Shown one piece after another: positions 38,283 to 46,954 of a stretch of 64,000 nucleotides of DNA; position 1 is the first letter of the stretch; the number at the start of each line of letters is the position of its first letter. The position numbers and the translations under genes were made by a program. The notes under the pieces were generated by a model. It was not told the DNA's origin and did no database searches. It saw only the letters and a program-made list of their open reading frames with translations. This DNA is from Chelatococcus composti (GTDB taxonomy: Bacteria; Pseudomonadota; Alphaproteobacteria; Rhizobiales; Beijerinckiaceae): the NCBI RefSeq assembly GCF_014201415.1, contig NZ_JACHEH010000006.1, positions 62,001 through 126,000 on the forward strand, read 5' to 3'.

Positions 38283-39215
38283 ATGACTGCCGAGATCACT
38301 GCCGCAGAGGCCGATCTTGCGAACCGCTTTCCCCACGAGCCGTTCGCCACGCGCCACAACCTCGCCGGCCATCCGCTGTTCTCGCTGCCCGCGCTCGCCC
38401 GCCTTGCCAAGACGCTGCCGCGCGACCGGGTGGAATACAACGCTGGCGACCTCGAGCCCGGCGTGAAGCCGGAAGACGTGCCGACGCTCGACATGTCGGC
38501 CGAGGAGGTCGTGCGCCGCATCGAGCAGTGCAACGCCTGGATGGTGCTGAAGCGCGTGGAGGTGGAACCGGCCTATCGCGCGCTGCTGGAGGAGGTCCTG
38601 ACCGGCGTCGCCCAGAAGCTCGGGCACCGCTCGCTGGAGGAGGCCGGCTTCTACGACATCCAGGGCTTCGTCTTCGTGGCCTCGGCCAATGCGACGACGC
38701 CCTTCCATGTCGACCCGGAGGAGAATTTCTTCGTCCAGATCCACGGGCCGAAGTTCTTCCACATCTTCGACAACCGCGACAGGTCATTCCTGACCGACGA
38801 GGAGCTGGAGATGTCGCCCTCCAAGCACCGCAACAAGCGCTACGACCCGAGCTACGAGGCGAAGGCGCAGGTCTTCTCGCTCCAGCCCGGCGACGGGCTC
38901 TTCGTGCCCCACCTGTGGCCGCACTGGGTGCGCACGGGCGACAGCTATTCCGTCTCCATGGCCATTACCTGGAAGTCGCCGCGCGCCGAGCGGCTCAACA
39001 CCCTGCTGCGCGCCAACGGGCTGCTGCGCAAGTACGGCTTCCCGCAGCCTGCGCCGGGGGTGAACCCGGTGATGGACGGCGTCAAGATCGCCGCCTACAG
39101 GGCGCTGCGCACCGCCGTCGAGCCACTGCGCCGCACGGAGGGGATGCGCCGCTTTCTGCGCGGCCTCGTCTTCGGCCGGCAAGCGAACTACTACTACCGT
39201 GAGAAGAAGGCCTGA
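38283..39215 (+). CDS. Cupin-like / JmjC-type Fe(II) oxygenase-like protein
   Basis: This 310-aa protein has a cupin-8/JmjC-like double-stranded beta-helix domain (~120-240). The metal-binding HxD motif is His142-Val-Asp144 (FHVDPEENF) and the distal His is most likely His214 in LWPHWVRTG, giving the 2-His-1-Asp facial triad. Such proteins hydroxylate protein or small-molecule targets using 2-oxoglutarate, or act as transcription-associated factors; the target is unknown. It follows the GNAT gene by 6 nt, and the pair recurs in alphaproteobacteria. The last 40 residues are basic and may bind nucleic acid or membrane. Confidence 0.8.
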   Translation: MTAEITAAEADLANRFPHEPFATRHNLAGHPLFSLPALARLAKTLPRDRVEYNAGDLEPGVKPEDVPTLDMSAEEVVRRIEQCNAWMVLKRVEVEPAYRALLEEVLTGVAQKLGHRSLEEAGFYDIQGFVFVASANATTPFHVDPEENFFVQIHGPKFFHIFDNRDRSFLTDEELEMSPSKHRNKRYDPSYEAKAQVFSLQPGDGLFVPHLWPHWVRTGDSYSVSMAITWKSPRAERLNTLLRANGLLRKYGFPQPAPGVNPVMDGVKIAAYRALRTAVEPLRRTEGMRRFLRGLVFGRQANYYYREKKA

Positions 39216-39271
39216 CGCGCCTTGCGGCCCGGGCGCTGCGTCCGCGCCGCGCGCCGCTCAAGAATAGCCGG

Positions 39272-40372
39272 CTAGACGTCCATGACGAAGTGCTTGGAGA
39301 GCTTGAGCCCCTGCGCCTGGTAGTGCGAGCCGGCGCCGGCGCCGTAGAGCACTGCCGGGCGGCCGGCCATGCGCTCGTAGACGAGGCGGCCGACGATCTG
39401 CCCGTCTTCCAGGATGAACGGCACGTCGCGGGAGCGCACCTCGAGCACGGCGCGCGCGCCCGCCCCGCCCGCGCCGGCATGGCCGAAGCCGGGGTCGAAG
39501 AAGCCTGCGTAGTGCACGCGAAACTCGCCGACCAGCGGATCGAACGGCACCATCTCCGCCGCATAGTCCGGCGGCACGTGCACGGCCTCCTTCGACGCGA
39601 GGATATAGAACTGGCCGGGGTCGAGGATGAGCTCGCCCTCCTCGCCGGCATAGAGCGGCTCCCAGAAGGCGCTCGCCTGGTAGGCACCTGGTCTGTCGAC
39701 ATCGACGAGGCCGGTGTGGCGCTTGGCCCGGTAGCCGACAAGCCGGCGCTCGCCGAAGCCGGACAGATCGACACTGACCGCGACGCCGGACTGGATCGAG
39801 GGCTCGTGCGAGGTGACCACCCGCTCCTTCTCGTGCAGGGCCGCGAGCTCCGCGTCGCTCAGCCGGCAGGCGCCGTGGCGAAAGCGCAGTTGCGACAGGC
39901 GCGAGCCCTGGCGCACCAGGACCGGGAAGGTGCGTGGCGAAATCTCGGCGAACAGCGCCCCCGCATAGCCGGCGTCGATGACATCGAACTCGCGGCCACG
40001 GTCGGCGATGACGCGGGTGAAGACATCGAGGCGCCCCGTCGAGCTCTTGGGGTTGGCCGCAGCGGCGAGCCCGGCGGGCAGCGCAAGCGCCTCCTGCAGT
40101 TCTGCGATATAGACGCAGCCTGTCTCGAGGACGGCGCCGCGCGTCAGGTCGATCTCGTGCAGGGAGAGGCTCGCAAGGCGCTCGCGCACCGAGCGGCCAC
40201 GGCCCGGCAGGAAGCTCGCCCGGACACGATAGGCTCGCGCGCCGAGGCGCAGGTCGAGGCTCGCCGGCTGGATCTGGTCCGCGTCGAAGGGCGCCGCGGC
40301 GCGGATCACGCCGGCGGCAGCGAAGGCGGCGATCGTTTCTGCAGGCTGGATACCGGGAACGAGCTGGACCAT
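39272..40372 (-). CDS. dcd: 2'-Deoxycytidine 5'-triphosphate deaminase, two-domain form
   Basis: This 366-aa protein is of the DCD family with N- and C-terminal domains, each related to the trimeric dUTPase/dCTP deaminase fold. The N-terminal half has QIQPASLDLRLGARAYRVRASF and NPKSSTGRLDVFTRVI. The C-terminal half has GEEGELILDPGQFYILASKEAVHVPPDYAAEMVPFDP. It deaminates dCTP to dUTP for dTMP synthesis. Ordinary Dcd (~190 aa) is single-domain; the fused form is found in Alphaproteobacteria. It lies in tandem with the CDP-alcohol phosphatidyltransferase gene. Confidence 0.9.
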   Translation of the reverse strand: MVQLVPGIQPAETIAAFAAAGVIRAAAPFDADQIQPASLDLRLGARAYRVRASFLPGRGRSVRERLASLSLHEIDLTRGAVLETGCVYIAELQEALALPAGLAAAANPKSSTGRLDVFTRVIADRGREFDVIDAGYAGALFAEISPRTFPVLVRQGSRLSQLRFRHGACRLSDAELAALHEKERVVTSHEPSIQSGVAVSVDLSGFGERRLVGYRAKRHTGLVDVDRPGAYQASAFWEPLYAGEEGELILDPGQFYILASKEAVHVPPDYAAEMVPFDPLVGEFRVHYAGFFDPGFGHAGAGGAGARAVLEVRSRDVPFILEDGQIVGRLVYERMAGRPAVLYGAGAGSHYQAQGLKLSKHFVMDV

Positions 40373-40459
40373 GAAACCTCGCAGGAACCTCGCGGGGGCT
40401 GGACTGCGCCCGAAGGCCGGGCGCGGGGTCTTGTGATTACCGCGCTTTCGTGCCGATGG

Positions 40460-41125
40460 CTACTCGGCGCGTCGGTCCGCCCGGGACGTGGAAAAGCCCG
40501 GCTCCGCTCCATGCGGAGCCTCGCGGAACCGCTGCCAGCCCGCGAGCGCCCGGCCGAGGGCCGTGGCGAGCGTCATGGCGGCGAAGACATAGGCGATGGG
40601 CGGGAAATGCTGCGGCAGCGTCAGCATCAGGAGGAAGGCGAGGATCGTCTCCGTGCCCTCGGCAAGGCCCGCTGTGAAGTAGATGGATTTGACGCCGCGT
40701 GCCCGGCTTTCCCACCCCCGGCGCGCCGCCACCGCCGCATAGGCGAGGAACGTGGCGCCGTTGGCGTAGAAGCTGAACAGGAGGACGGCCGCAGCCAGCG
40801 CATTGGCCTGCGGCTCGCGCAACGCGAAGGCCAGTGGGAAGGCGCCGTAGAAGGCGAAGTCGCACACGATGTCGAGAAAGCCGCCGCGGTCGGTTCGGCC
40901 GCGTGCGCGGGCGATCGCGCCGTCGAGGCCGTCCGCGAACCGGCCGGCGAGAAAGAGCACAGCGGCGAGAAGATCGAGCCTCAGGACCACCGCAGCCGCG
41001 CCGCCGAGCCCTGCGGCGAAGCCCGCCAGCGTCACGGCATCGGCCGAGACGCCGGCCGCGGCCAGCCGGCGGCCCGCGACGGCAAGCGGCGGGTCGATGA
41101 CACGGCGCATGATCCCGTCGAGCAT
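40460..41125 (-). CDS. CDP-alcohol phosphatidyltransferase family protein
   Basis: This 221-aa integral membrane protein carries the family catalytic motif DGLDGAIARA...GGFLDIVCD (D-x2-DG-x2-AR-x7-G-x3-D-x3-D), which binds the metal ions and CDP-linked donor. About six helices follow. It transfers a phosphoalcohol from CDP-alcohol, as in phosphatidylglycerol or phosphatidylinositol synthesis; the acceptor is not deducible. It is shorter than PgsA and lies in the Rhizobiales-type context next to dcd. The start at 41125 is the best, with an ATG at 41110 as an alternative. Confidence 0.85.
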   Translation of the reverse strand: MLDGIMRRVIDPPLAVAGRRLAAAGVSADAVTLAGFAAGLGGAAAVVLRLDLLAAVLFLAGRFADGLDGAIARARGRTDRGGFLDIVCDFAFYGAFPLAFALREPQANALAAAVLLFSFYANGATFLAYAAVAARRGWESRARGVKSIYFTAGLAEGTETILAFLLMLTLPQHFPPIAYVFAAMTLATALGRALAGWQRFREAPHGAEPGFSTSRADRRAE

Positions 41126-41230
41126 GTGCTGCGGCCTCCCGGGCGTGCGGGACAATTGACGCTCGGCCCCGTTAGCGCTTACCACGCCGGGTGGGACGTT
41201 GTCCGCTCGCGACGTTCACGGAGCTGCGAG

Positions 41231-41623
41231 ATGTACCGGGCCGAGACGAGGGGCATTCGCGTCACTGTCGAGCCGCGTTTCCTGGAGGAGGAATCTTCGC
41301 CGCGCGAAGGCCGCTTCTTCTGGGCCTACACGGTGGAGATCGTGAACCTCAGTGCCGAGACGGTGCAGCTCAAGGCCCGGCACTGGACCATCACCGACGG
41401 CGAGGGTCGCTCCCAGGAGGTCCACGGCCCCGGTGTCGTCGGCGAGGAGCCGATCCTCGAGCCGGGCGAGAGCTTCACCTACACCAGCGGCTGCCCGCTC
41501 TCGACGGCGCACGGCACGATGATGGGCTCCTACGACATGATCACGCAGCGCGGGGAGCGTTTTCCCGTGGATATCCCGCTGTTTCCACTGGACAGCCCCT
41601 ATGTGCGACGGGTCATGCATTGA
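41231..41623 (+). CDS. apaG: ApaG family protein
   Basis: This 130-aa ApaG protein (also called CorD) has a fibronectin-III-like beta-sandwich. The sequence TRGIRVTVEPRFLEEESSP, then RFFWAYTVEIVNLSAETVQL, LEPGESFTYTSGCPL and GTMMGSYDM are all family signatures. ApaG is linked to Co2+/Mg2+ tolerance and diadenosine polyphosphate levels, but its direct activity is not settled. It diverges from the CDP-alcohol phosphatidyltransferase gene and ends 31 nt before argE. Confidence 0.95.
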   Translation: MYRAETRGIRVTVEPRFLEEESSPREGRFFWAYTVEIVNLSAETVQLKARHWTITDGEGRSQEVHGPGVVGEEPILEPGESFTYTSGCPLSTAHGTMMGSYDMITQRGERFPVDIPLFPLDSPYVRRVMH

Positions 41624-41654
41624 TCCTCCGCAGCAACAATTGAACGGGCACCGC

Positions 41655-42815
41655 ATGACTGGCACGCGCCTTTCCCCCCTCGACATGCTGGCGCGGCTCG
41701 TCGCCTTCGACACCGAGAGCTCCAAGTCCAACCTCGCGCTCATCGACTTCGTCGCGAGCTATCTCGACAGCTGGGGCGTGCGCTACATCCGCCTGCCGAA
41801 TGCGACGGGCGACAAGGCGGCGCTGCTCGCCACGGTCGGGCCGGCGGTGCCCGGAGGCGTCGTCCTCTCCGGCCACACGGATGTGGTGCCCGTGGCGGGT
41901 CAGGCCTGGACCAGCGATCCCTTCACCCTGCGTGTGGAGGACGGACGCGCCTATGGCCGCGGCGCGGTGGACATGAAGGGCTTCTGCGCTCTGGCGCTTG
42001 CGCTCGTGCCGGAGTTCCTGGAGGCGGACCTCAAGCGGCCGATCCACATCTTCCTCTCCTATGACGAGGAGACGACCTGCCTCGGCGTGGTCGACGGCAT
42101 CGCCCGCTTCGGCAAGGACGTGCCGATGCCGTCGGCCGTCTTCGTCGGCGAGCCGACGGGTCTCGAAGTGGCCGATGCGCACAAGAGCGTCGTCACCTTC
42201 GAGACGCAGGTGCACGGGGTGGAGGCACACTCGTCCAAGCCCGAGCTGGGCGCCAGCGCCGTCATGGCGGCCTGCGATCTCGTGGCGGAGCTCAACCGCA
42301 TGGCCGAGGAGTTCGTGGCGCGCAGCGACGCCTCGGGCCGGTTCGACCCGCCCTACACGACGATCCACGTCGGCACCATCGCCGGCGGCACGGCGCGCAA
42401 CATCCTGGCGCGGCACTGCTCCTTCCACTGGGAGTTCCGCGGCCTGCCGGACCTCGACCCGGAGGAGATCCCGCGCCGTTTCGCTGCGGTGTCGGAAAAC
42501 GTGCTCGCCCGCATGCGCCGCACGGCGCCGGCGAGTCGCATCGAGACGCGGTGCGAGGTCTCCGTCCCCGGCCTGCGGCCCGACACAGGCTCGGCCGCCG
42601 AGACGCTGGCGCTGCGCCTCGCCGGCCGCAACCGCACCATCACGGTGCCCTTCGGCACGGAGGCCGGGCATTTCCAGAACGCCGGCATCGCGACAGTCGT
42701 CTGCGGGCCGGGCACCATCGACCGCGCGCACCAGCCGGACGAATACATCACGCTCGCGGAGCTGGAGGCGGGCGCCGCCTTCATGCGCGCGCTGGCGAGA
42801 GACCTCGCACAATAG
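41655..42815 (+). CDS. argE: Acetylornithine deacetylase ArgE
   Basis: This 386-aa M20-family dizinc amidohydrolase converts N-acetylornithine to ornithine. It has metal-site motifs SGHTDVVPV (His74, Asp76), GRGAVDMKG (Asp106), the catalytic DEE at 137-139 (YDEETTCLG), and EAGHFQNAG (His) near the C-terminus. The dimerisation lid domain lies in the middle (VTFETQVHGVEAHSSKP). It is a sole argE near the argD-argF operon on the opposite strand, so arginine genes are clustered but not co-transcribed. Succinyl-diaminopimelate desuccinylase is the alternative; the EPTGLEVADAHKS segment and context favour ArgE. Confidence 0.88.
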   Translation: MTGTRLSPLDMLARLVAFDTESSKSNLALIDFVASYLDSWGVRYIRLPNATGDKAALLATVGPAVPGGVVLSGHTDVVPVAGQAWTSDPFTLRVEDGRAYGRGAVDMKGFCALALALVPEFLEADLKRPIHIFLSYDEETTCLGVVDGIARFGKDVPMPSAVFVGEPTGLEVADAHKSVVTFETQVHGVEAHSSKPELGASAVMAACDLVAELNRMAEEFVARSDASGRFDPPYTTIHVGTIAGGTARNILARHCSFHWEFRGLPDLDPEEIPRRFAAVSENVLARMRRTAPASRIETRCEVSVPGLRPDTGSAAETLALRLAGRNRTITVPFGTEAGHFQNAGIATVVCGPGTIDRAHQPDEYITLAELEAGAAFMRALARDLAQ

Positions 42816-42856
42816 GCTGCGCCGGCCGCACCGCCCGCGGGCGCCGGGCCTGACGG

Positions 42857-43837
42857 TCAGCCGGCGTCCGCCGCCGCAGCGACATCGGCAGGGTCGATGT
42901 CGTAGTGGCGCGAGCAGAACTCGCAGGTGATGCCGATGCGGCCGTTGTCCCCCACCATGTCGGCTCGGTCCTCGGGCGAGAAGCCCTTGAGCATGGCGAG
43001 GATGCGGTCGGACGAGCAGCGGCAGCTCTCCTCGACAGGCAGCGGCTCGAAGACACGCACGCCGCGCTCGTGGAAGAGACGGTAGAGCAGCTGCTCGCGC
43101 GTCAGCGTGGGATCGAGCAGCTCGTGGTCCTCGACCGTGGCGACGAGGAACTTGGCCTCGGTCCAGGCGTCGTCCTCGCCCGGCCCGGCTGCCGGCTCGT
43201 ATCCCTCGGGCGCATCGCCGGGGTTGAGGTCCTCCCGGCGCATGCGCTCGCTCGAGCGCGGCAGGAACTGCACCATGAGACCGCCAGCCCGCCAGGCGTG
43301 GTCGCCGCCGCCCATCGCCTCGCCGACGGCCAGGCGCACGAGGGTCGGGATCTGTTCCGACTGGCGGAAATACTGGTGGGCCGCCTCCTCGAGGCTCTGC
43401 CCCTCGAGCGCCACCACGCCCTGATAGCGTGTCATGGTGCCGCCCTGGTCGATGGTGAGGGCGAGATGCCCATGGCCGAGGAGCTCGCCCGTCGTCGTCT
43501 CCCCGGCGGCCATCGCCGCCTCGACGCGCGCGGCATCGAAACGGGCGCAGGCGCGCAGCCGGCCCGGCGCGTCGAAATCGACGACGATCATGTTGATCGG
43601 CCCGTCGGTGCGCGTCTGCAGCTGGAAGCGGCCGTCGAGCTTGAGCGCGGAGCCGAGCAGCGCCGTCAGGACCACGGCCTCGCCAACGACACGCGAGACG
43701 GGAGCCGGATAGGCATGGCGCGCGATGATCGTGTCGATGCTGGGCCCGAGGCTCGCGACGCGACCGCGCACGTCGAGTGCCTCGACCGCGAAGGGCAGAA
43801 CGCGGTCGTCACCCGCCGGCGTCACAGCCGCATCCAT
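42857..43837 (-). CDS. hslO: Redox-regulated chaperone Hsp33
   Basis: Hsp33 is a redox-activated holdase that binds unfolding proteins in oxidative stress. The 326-aa protein has the N-terminal Hsp33 core (FAVEALDVRGRVASLGPSID, DFDAPGRLRACARF, TMTRYQGVVALEG) and the C-terminal zinc switch, CRC (SCRCSSD) and CEFC (TCEFCSRH). Its ATG overlaps the argF stop by one base (TGATG), so it is translated from the argD-argF transcript; a GTG 21 nt upstream is an alternative start. This argF-hslO coupling is common in alphaproteobacteria. Confidence 0.95.
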   Translation of the reverse strand: MDAAVTPAGDDRVLPFAVEALDVRGRVASLGPSIDTIIARHAYPAPVSRVVGEAVVLTALLGSALKLDGRFQLQTRTDGPINMIVVDFDAPGRLRACARFDAARVEAAMAAGETTTGELLGHGHLALTIDQGGTMTRYQGVVALEGQSLEEAAHQYFRQSEQIPTLVRLAVGEAMGGGDHAWRAGGLMVQFLPRSSERMRREDLNPGDAPEGYEPAAGPGEDDAWTEAKFLVATVEDHELLDPTLTREQLLYRLFHERGVRVFEPLPVEESCRCSSDRILAMLKGFSPEDRADMVGDNGRIGITCEFCSRHYDIDPADVAAAADAG

Positions 43838-44766
43838 CACGAGATCGCTCCCAGACACCAGGCCAGAATACCCTTTTGCGCATGCAGGCGATTTTCCGCC
43901 TCGTCGAAGACGACCGACGCCGGGCCGTCCATCACCTCGTCCGTCACCTCCTCGCCCCGGTGCGCCGGCAGGCAGTGCATGAAGATGGCGTCCTTGCCGG
44001 CGGCTGCCATCAGCTTGCTGTTGACCTGATAGGGCCTGAGCAGGTTGTGGCGGCGCCCCTCATCCTCGTCACCCATGGACACCCAGCAGTCGGTGACCAC
44101 GGCATCGGCGCCCTCGACGGCGGCGAAGGGATCGGTGGTGACGTTGACGCGCGCGCCGGCCTGCCGCGCGAAGGCCAGGACATCCTCCGGCGGCGCGAGC
44201 TCCCGCGGGGTCGCGATGTTGAGCGTGAAGTCGAGACGCGCCGCAGCGTGCACCCAAGAGGCGAGCACATTGTTGGAATCCCCCGACCAGGCGACCGTGC
44301 GGCCCTTGATGGGGCCGCGGTGCTCCTCGAAGGTCAGCACGTCCGCCATGATCTGGCAGGGGTGCGAGCGTTTCGTGAGGCCGTTGATCACCGGCACATC
44401 CGCGTGGCGTGCCAACTCCAGCATCGCCTCATGGTCGAGGATGCGGATCATGATGGCGTCGACATAGCGCGAGAGGACGCGGGCCGTGTCGGCGATGGTC
44501 TCGCCGCGGCCGAGCTGCATCTCCTTGCCCGTCAGCATCAGCGGCTCGCCGCCCAGTTCGCGCATGGCGAGGTCGAACGACACGCGCGTGCGCGTCGACG
44601 GCTTGTCGAAGATCATCGCCAGCACCTTGCCGGCGAGCGGCCTCTCCTTCGGCGGCTCGCCCTTGCGGCGGCTGGCCTTCAGGGCCGCGCTGATCTCGAG
44701 CACCCGGCGCAGGTCCGCCTGCGTGAAATCGCTGATGTCGAGGAAGTGGCGCACTGAACCGTTCAT
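43837..44766 (-). CDS. argF: Ornithine carbamoyltransferase ArgF
   Basis: ArgF makes citrulline from ornithine and carbamoyl phosphate. The 309-aa protein has the carbamoyl phosphate loop STRTR at 57-61, the LDH-type region ([17 protein letters not shown]), and the ornithine-binding [13 protein letters not shown] and [10 protein letters not shown] motifs. Length is typical. The ATG overlaps the argD stop by one base (TGATG), so argD, argF and hslO are coupled. Confidence 0.97.
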   Translation of the reverse strand: MNGSVRHFLDISDFTQADLRRVLEISAALKASRRKGEPPKERPLAGKVLAMIFDKPSTRTRVSFDLAMRELGGEPLMLTGKEMQLGRGETIADTARVLSRYVDAIMIRILDHEAMLELARHADVPVINGLTKRSHPCQIMADVLTFEEHRGPIKGRTVAWSGDSNNVLASWVHAAARLDFTLNIATPRELAPPEDVLAFARQAGARVNVTTDPFAAVEGADAVVTDCWVSMGDEDEGRRHNLLRPYQVNSKLMAAAGKDAIFMHCLPAHRGEEVTDEVMDGPASVVFDEAENRLHAQKGILAWCLGAIS

Positions 44767-45962
44767 CACGCCGCTCCCTTCGCGCTGGCACGGGCCTCCA
44801 GCGCCGCCACCGTCGCCTCAAGGCGCTCCAGCGCCTCGCTCACCTCGGCCTCGCCGATGATGAGCGGCGGCAGCAGCCGCACCACGTTGTCGCCGGCGCC
44901 GATGACGATGAGGCGGTTGGCGCGCGCCTCGTCAACGAATTCCGTGTTGGGGACGCCGAGCTTGAGGCCGAGCATCAGCCCCTCGCCGCGTACCTCCGTG
45001 ATGATGCCGGGATGCCGGTCCTTGAGCGCGGCGAGCCGCTGCTTCAGCAGCAAGCCGGTGCGCGCCACCTCCTCGAGGAAGCCGGGCGCCAGGACCACAT
45101 CAAGCACCGCATTGCCCACCGCCATGGCGAGCGGGTTGCCGCCGAAGGTCGTGCCGTGCACACCCACGGTCATGCCGCTCGCTGCCTCCGCGGTGGCAAG
45201 GCACGCTCCCATGGGGAAGCCGCCGCCGATGCCCTTGGCCACCGCCATGATGTCCGGCGTGATGCCTGACCACTCGTGCGCGAAGAATTTGCCGGTGCGG
45301 CCAACGCCGCTCTGCACCTCGTCGAGGATGAGGAGCAGGCCACGCTCGTCGCAGAACTTGCGCAGGCGGCGCAGCACCTCCGGCGCGACAGTGCGGATGC
45401 CGCCCTCACCCTGGATCGGCTCGACGAGAATGGCGCCGGTCTGCGGGCCGACAACCGCCTCAAGCGCCTCCCAGTCGCCGAGGGCGACCTGGTCGAAGCC
45501 CTGGACCTTGGGGCCGAAGCCTTCGAGATATTTCTTCTGCCCGCCCGCGGCGATGGTCGCCAGCGTGCGGCCGTGGAAGGCGCCCTCGAAGGTGACGATG
45601 TGGAAACGCTCGGGCTGCCCCTTGGCGAAGTGGTAGCGCCGGGCCATCTTGATGGCGCATTCCAGCGCCTCGGCGCCGGAGTTGGTGAAGAAGACGCTGT
45701 CGGCAAAGGTGGCGTCGACCAGCCGCTGGGCAAGCCGCTCGCCCTCGGGGATGCGCACGAGGTTCGACGTGTGCCAGAGCTTGCCGGCCTGCGTGGTCAG
45801 CGCCTCGACGAGATGGGGATGGCAGTGGCCGAGGGCATTGACCGCGATGCCTGCGCCGAAATCGAGATATCGCTCGCCGCTTCGCGTCACGAGCCACGCG
45901 CCCTCGCCTTTCTCGAATTCGATGTCGGCACGCGCATAGGTCTGCAGAAGCGGCGAAGTCAC
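44766..45962 (-). CDS. argD: Acetylornithine aminotransferase ArgD
   Basis: ArgD is the PLP-dependent transaminase converting N-acetylglutamate semialdehyde to N-acetylornithine; it may also serve in lysine synthesis. The 398-aa protein, from a GTG at 45962, has the PLP-binding NSGAEALE segment, Asp214 (LILDEVQSG) and the Schiff-base lysine Lys243 ([11 protein letters not shown]). It starts [20 protein letters not shown] as in close homologues, which supports the GTG start. The frame stays open 110 codons upstream, but that part has no homology signs and overlaps the promoter. First gene of the argD-argF-hslO operon. Confidence 0.95.
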   Translation of the reverse strand: MTSPLLQTYARADIEFEKGEGAWLVTRSGERYLDFGAGIAVNALGHCHPHLVEALTTQAGKLWHTSNLVRIPEGERLAQRLVDATFADSVFFTNSGAEALECAIKMARRYHFAKGQPERFHIVTFEGAFHGRTLATIAAGGQKKYLEGFGPKVQGFDQVALGDWEALEAVVGPQTGAILVEPIQGEGGIRTVAPEVLRRLRKFCDERGLLLILDEVQSGVGRTGKFFAHEWSGITPDIMAVAKGIGGGFPMGACLATAEAASGMTVGVHGTTFGGNPLAMAVGNAVLDVVLAPGFLEEVARTGLLLKQRLAALKDRHPGIITEVRGEGLMLGLKLGVPNTEFVDEARANRLIVIGAGDNVVRLLPPLIIGEAEVSEALERLEATVAALEARASAKGAA

Positions 45963-46028
45963 GTCTTTCGTCTCCGCGATGAGACGCCGGCCCGCTGCCG
46001 GACGCCCCGGATTTTCCCGAAAATCAAA

Positions 46029-46052
46029 GTGCCGCCCGGGCAGGGGCGGCAC
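46029..46052 (-). promoter_or_regulatory. Leader hairpin with U-rich tail in the argD operon
   Basis: On the minus strand GTGCCGCC (46052-46045), an 8-nt loop and GGCGGCAC (46036-46029) form a perfect 8-bp stem followed by TTTGATTTT. A second small hairpin GATTTTC-GG-GAAAATC follows directly. It begins at about the predicted transcription start, so it may be an early terminator/attenuator or a 5'-end stabiliser. Confidence 0.5.
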
Positions 46053-46060
46053 CATCCACA

Positions 46061-46088
46061 ATTTTAGATGGGTCACGATGCCTGTCAA
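46061..46088 (-). promoter_or_regulatory. Sigma-70-type promoter of argD-argF-hslO
   Basis: Read on the minus strand, a perfect -35 TTGACA (46088-46083) is followed 16 nt later by TAAAAT (46066-46061). The predicted start point falls near 46054, about 92 nt upstream of the argD GTG. The -10 region also overlaps a CATC-N10-GATG dyad. Confidence 0.7.
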
Positions 46089-46332
46089 TTCAATCGCATT
46101 GATACCTTCGATCAGCACCTGCCCGATCGCTGTCATGATCTTGGGGAAAACGCAGATCTGCCGGCACGGAGCCTTGCTCGCGCCTTCCCTCATATTGTAG
46201 TTTCCGGGCCATAGACCACGACATATCGTGTGGCATTTCCCTATCGGCGCTACCTGGAGCAGGATGCGACGAGGCGAGAGCCTCTTTCGCATGCGGACGG
46301 CGTGTGCCGAGACGAGCCGGGCGGAGAGAGCG
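46089..46332. other. gcrA upstream region
   Basis: No gene is recognised in the rest of the argD-gcrA divergent interval. It includes a perfect CACGA-CATA-TCGTG dyad (46217-46230) about 100 nt before gcrA, and AT-rich segments (TCATATTGTAG near 46190). No full CtrA box (TTAA-N7-TTAA) and no GANTC site were found. Confidence 0.4.
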
Positions 46333-46878
46333 ATGAGCGATCAGAGCAATACCTGGAGCGACGAGCGGGTTGAGCTGCTGCGCAAGCTCTGGGCCGAGGG
46401 CCTCAGCGCCAGCCAGATCGCTGCCGAACTCGGAGGCGTGACGCGCAATGCCGTGATCGGCAAGGTGCATCGCCTCGGCCTCTCCGGCCGCGCCAAGTCG
46501 GCGGCGCCGGCGGCATCGCGCCCGCGCAAGGCGGCGCCGACGCGCAGCCCGAGCCACCCCATGACCCAGCCGGCGAACCCCACGGTCGTGCGCGGCAACA
46601 CAGCCCTTGCAGCGGCGCCGGAGATCGAGGCGGAAGTGGAGCCGCAGGAGGCGTTCCAGCCTCAGGAGGAGGTGGTCGTGCCGCTGAGCGAGCGCGTGAC
46701 CATCATGGAGCTGCGAGAGGCCATGTGCCGCTGGCCGATGGGCGACCCGACGACGCCTGACTTCCGCTTCTGCGGCGCCCGCTCCCTGCTTGGCATGCCC
46801 TATTGCGCACACCATGCGCGCATCGCCTACCAGCCGGCCGCCGACCGCCGGCGCGAGAAGAAGGTGCTGCGGTCCTGA
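46333..46878 (+). CDS. gcrA: Cell-cycle regulator GcrA
   Basis: GcrA is an alphaproteobacterial cell-cycle regulator that binds the sigma-70 RNA polymerase holoenzyme and activates promoters bearing CcrM-methylated GANTC sites. The 181-aa protein has the N-terminal homeodomain-like DNA-binding segment ([20 protein letters not shown], then [18 protein letters not shown]) and a C-terminal sigma-binding domain with CRWPMGDP and [23 protein letters not shown]. It is followed by a clear terminator. Its presence makes GANTC sites elsewhere in the window meaningful. Confidence 0.97.
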   Translation: MSDQSNTWSDERVELLRKLWAEGLSASQIAAELGGVTRNAVIGKVHRLGLSGRAKSAAPAASRPRKAAPTRSPSHPMTQPANPTVVRGNTALAAAPEIEAEVEPQEAFQPQEEVVVPLSERVTIMELREAMCRWPMGDPTTPDFRFCGARSLLGMPYCAHHARIAYQPAADRRREKKVLRS

Positions 46879-46900
46879 CCGGAAGCGGACAGGGACAGCG

Positions 46901-46930
46901 AAGGCCGGGCAGCAAGCTCCGGCCTTTTTT
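46901..46930 (+). terminator. Rho-independent terminator of gcrA
   Basis: AAGGCCGG (46901-46908) pairs with CCGGCCTT (46919-46926) around a 10-nt loop, followed by a run of T to 46930. It lies 22 nt after the gcrA stop and faces the convergent phoB. Confidence 0.92.
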
Positions 46931-46954
46931 CATGGCCGGAGCGGGCAGCCGGCG

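Noticed and set aside
39290-41623. A 777-aa plus-strand open frame.
   Set aside because: Only its last 130 codons (from 41231) are real, as ApaG; the rest lies antisense to dcd and the CDP-alcohol phosphatidyltransferase gene.
46055-46063. Possible DnaA box (CCATCCACA) near the gcrA-argD interval.
   Set aside because: It matches only 7 of 9 positions, overlaps the argD -10 region and has no neighbours; too weak to call.
45963-46292. N-terminal extension of ArgD by 110 codons.
   Set aside because: The extension covers the promoter and leader hairpin and shows no ArgD similarity; the GTG at 45962 gives the normal 398 aa.
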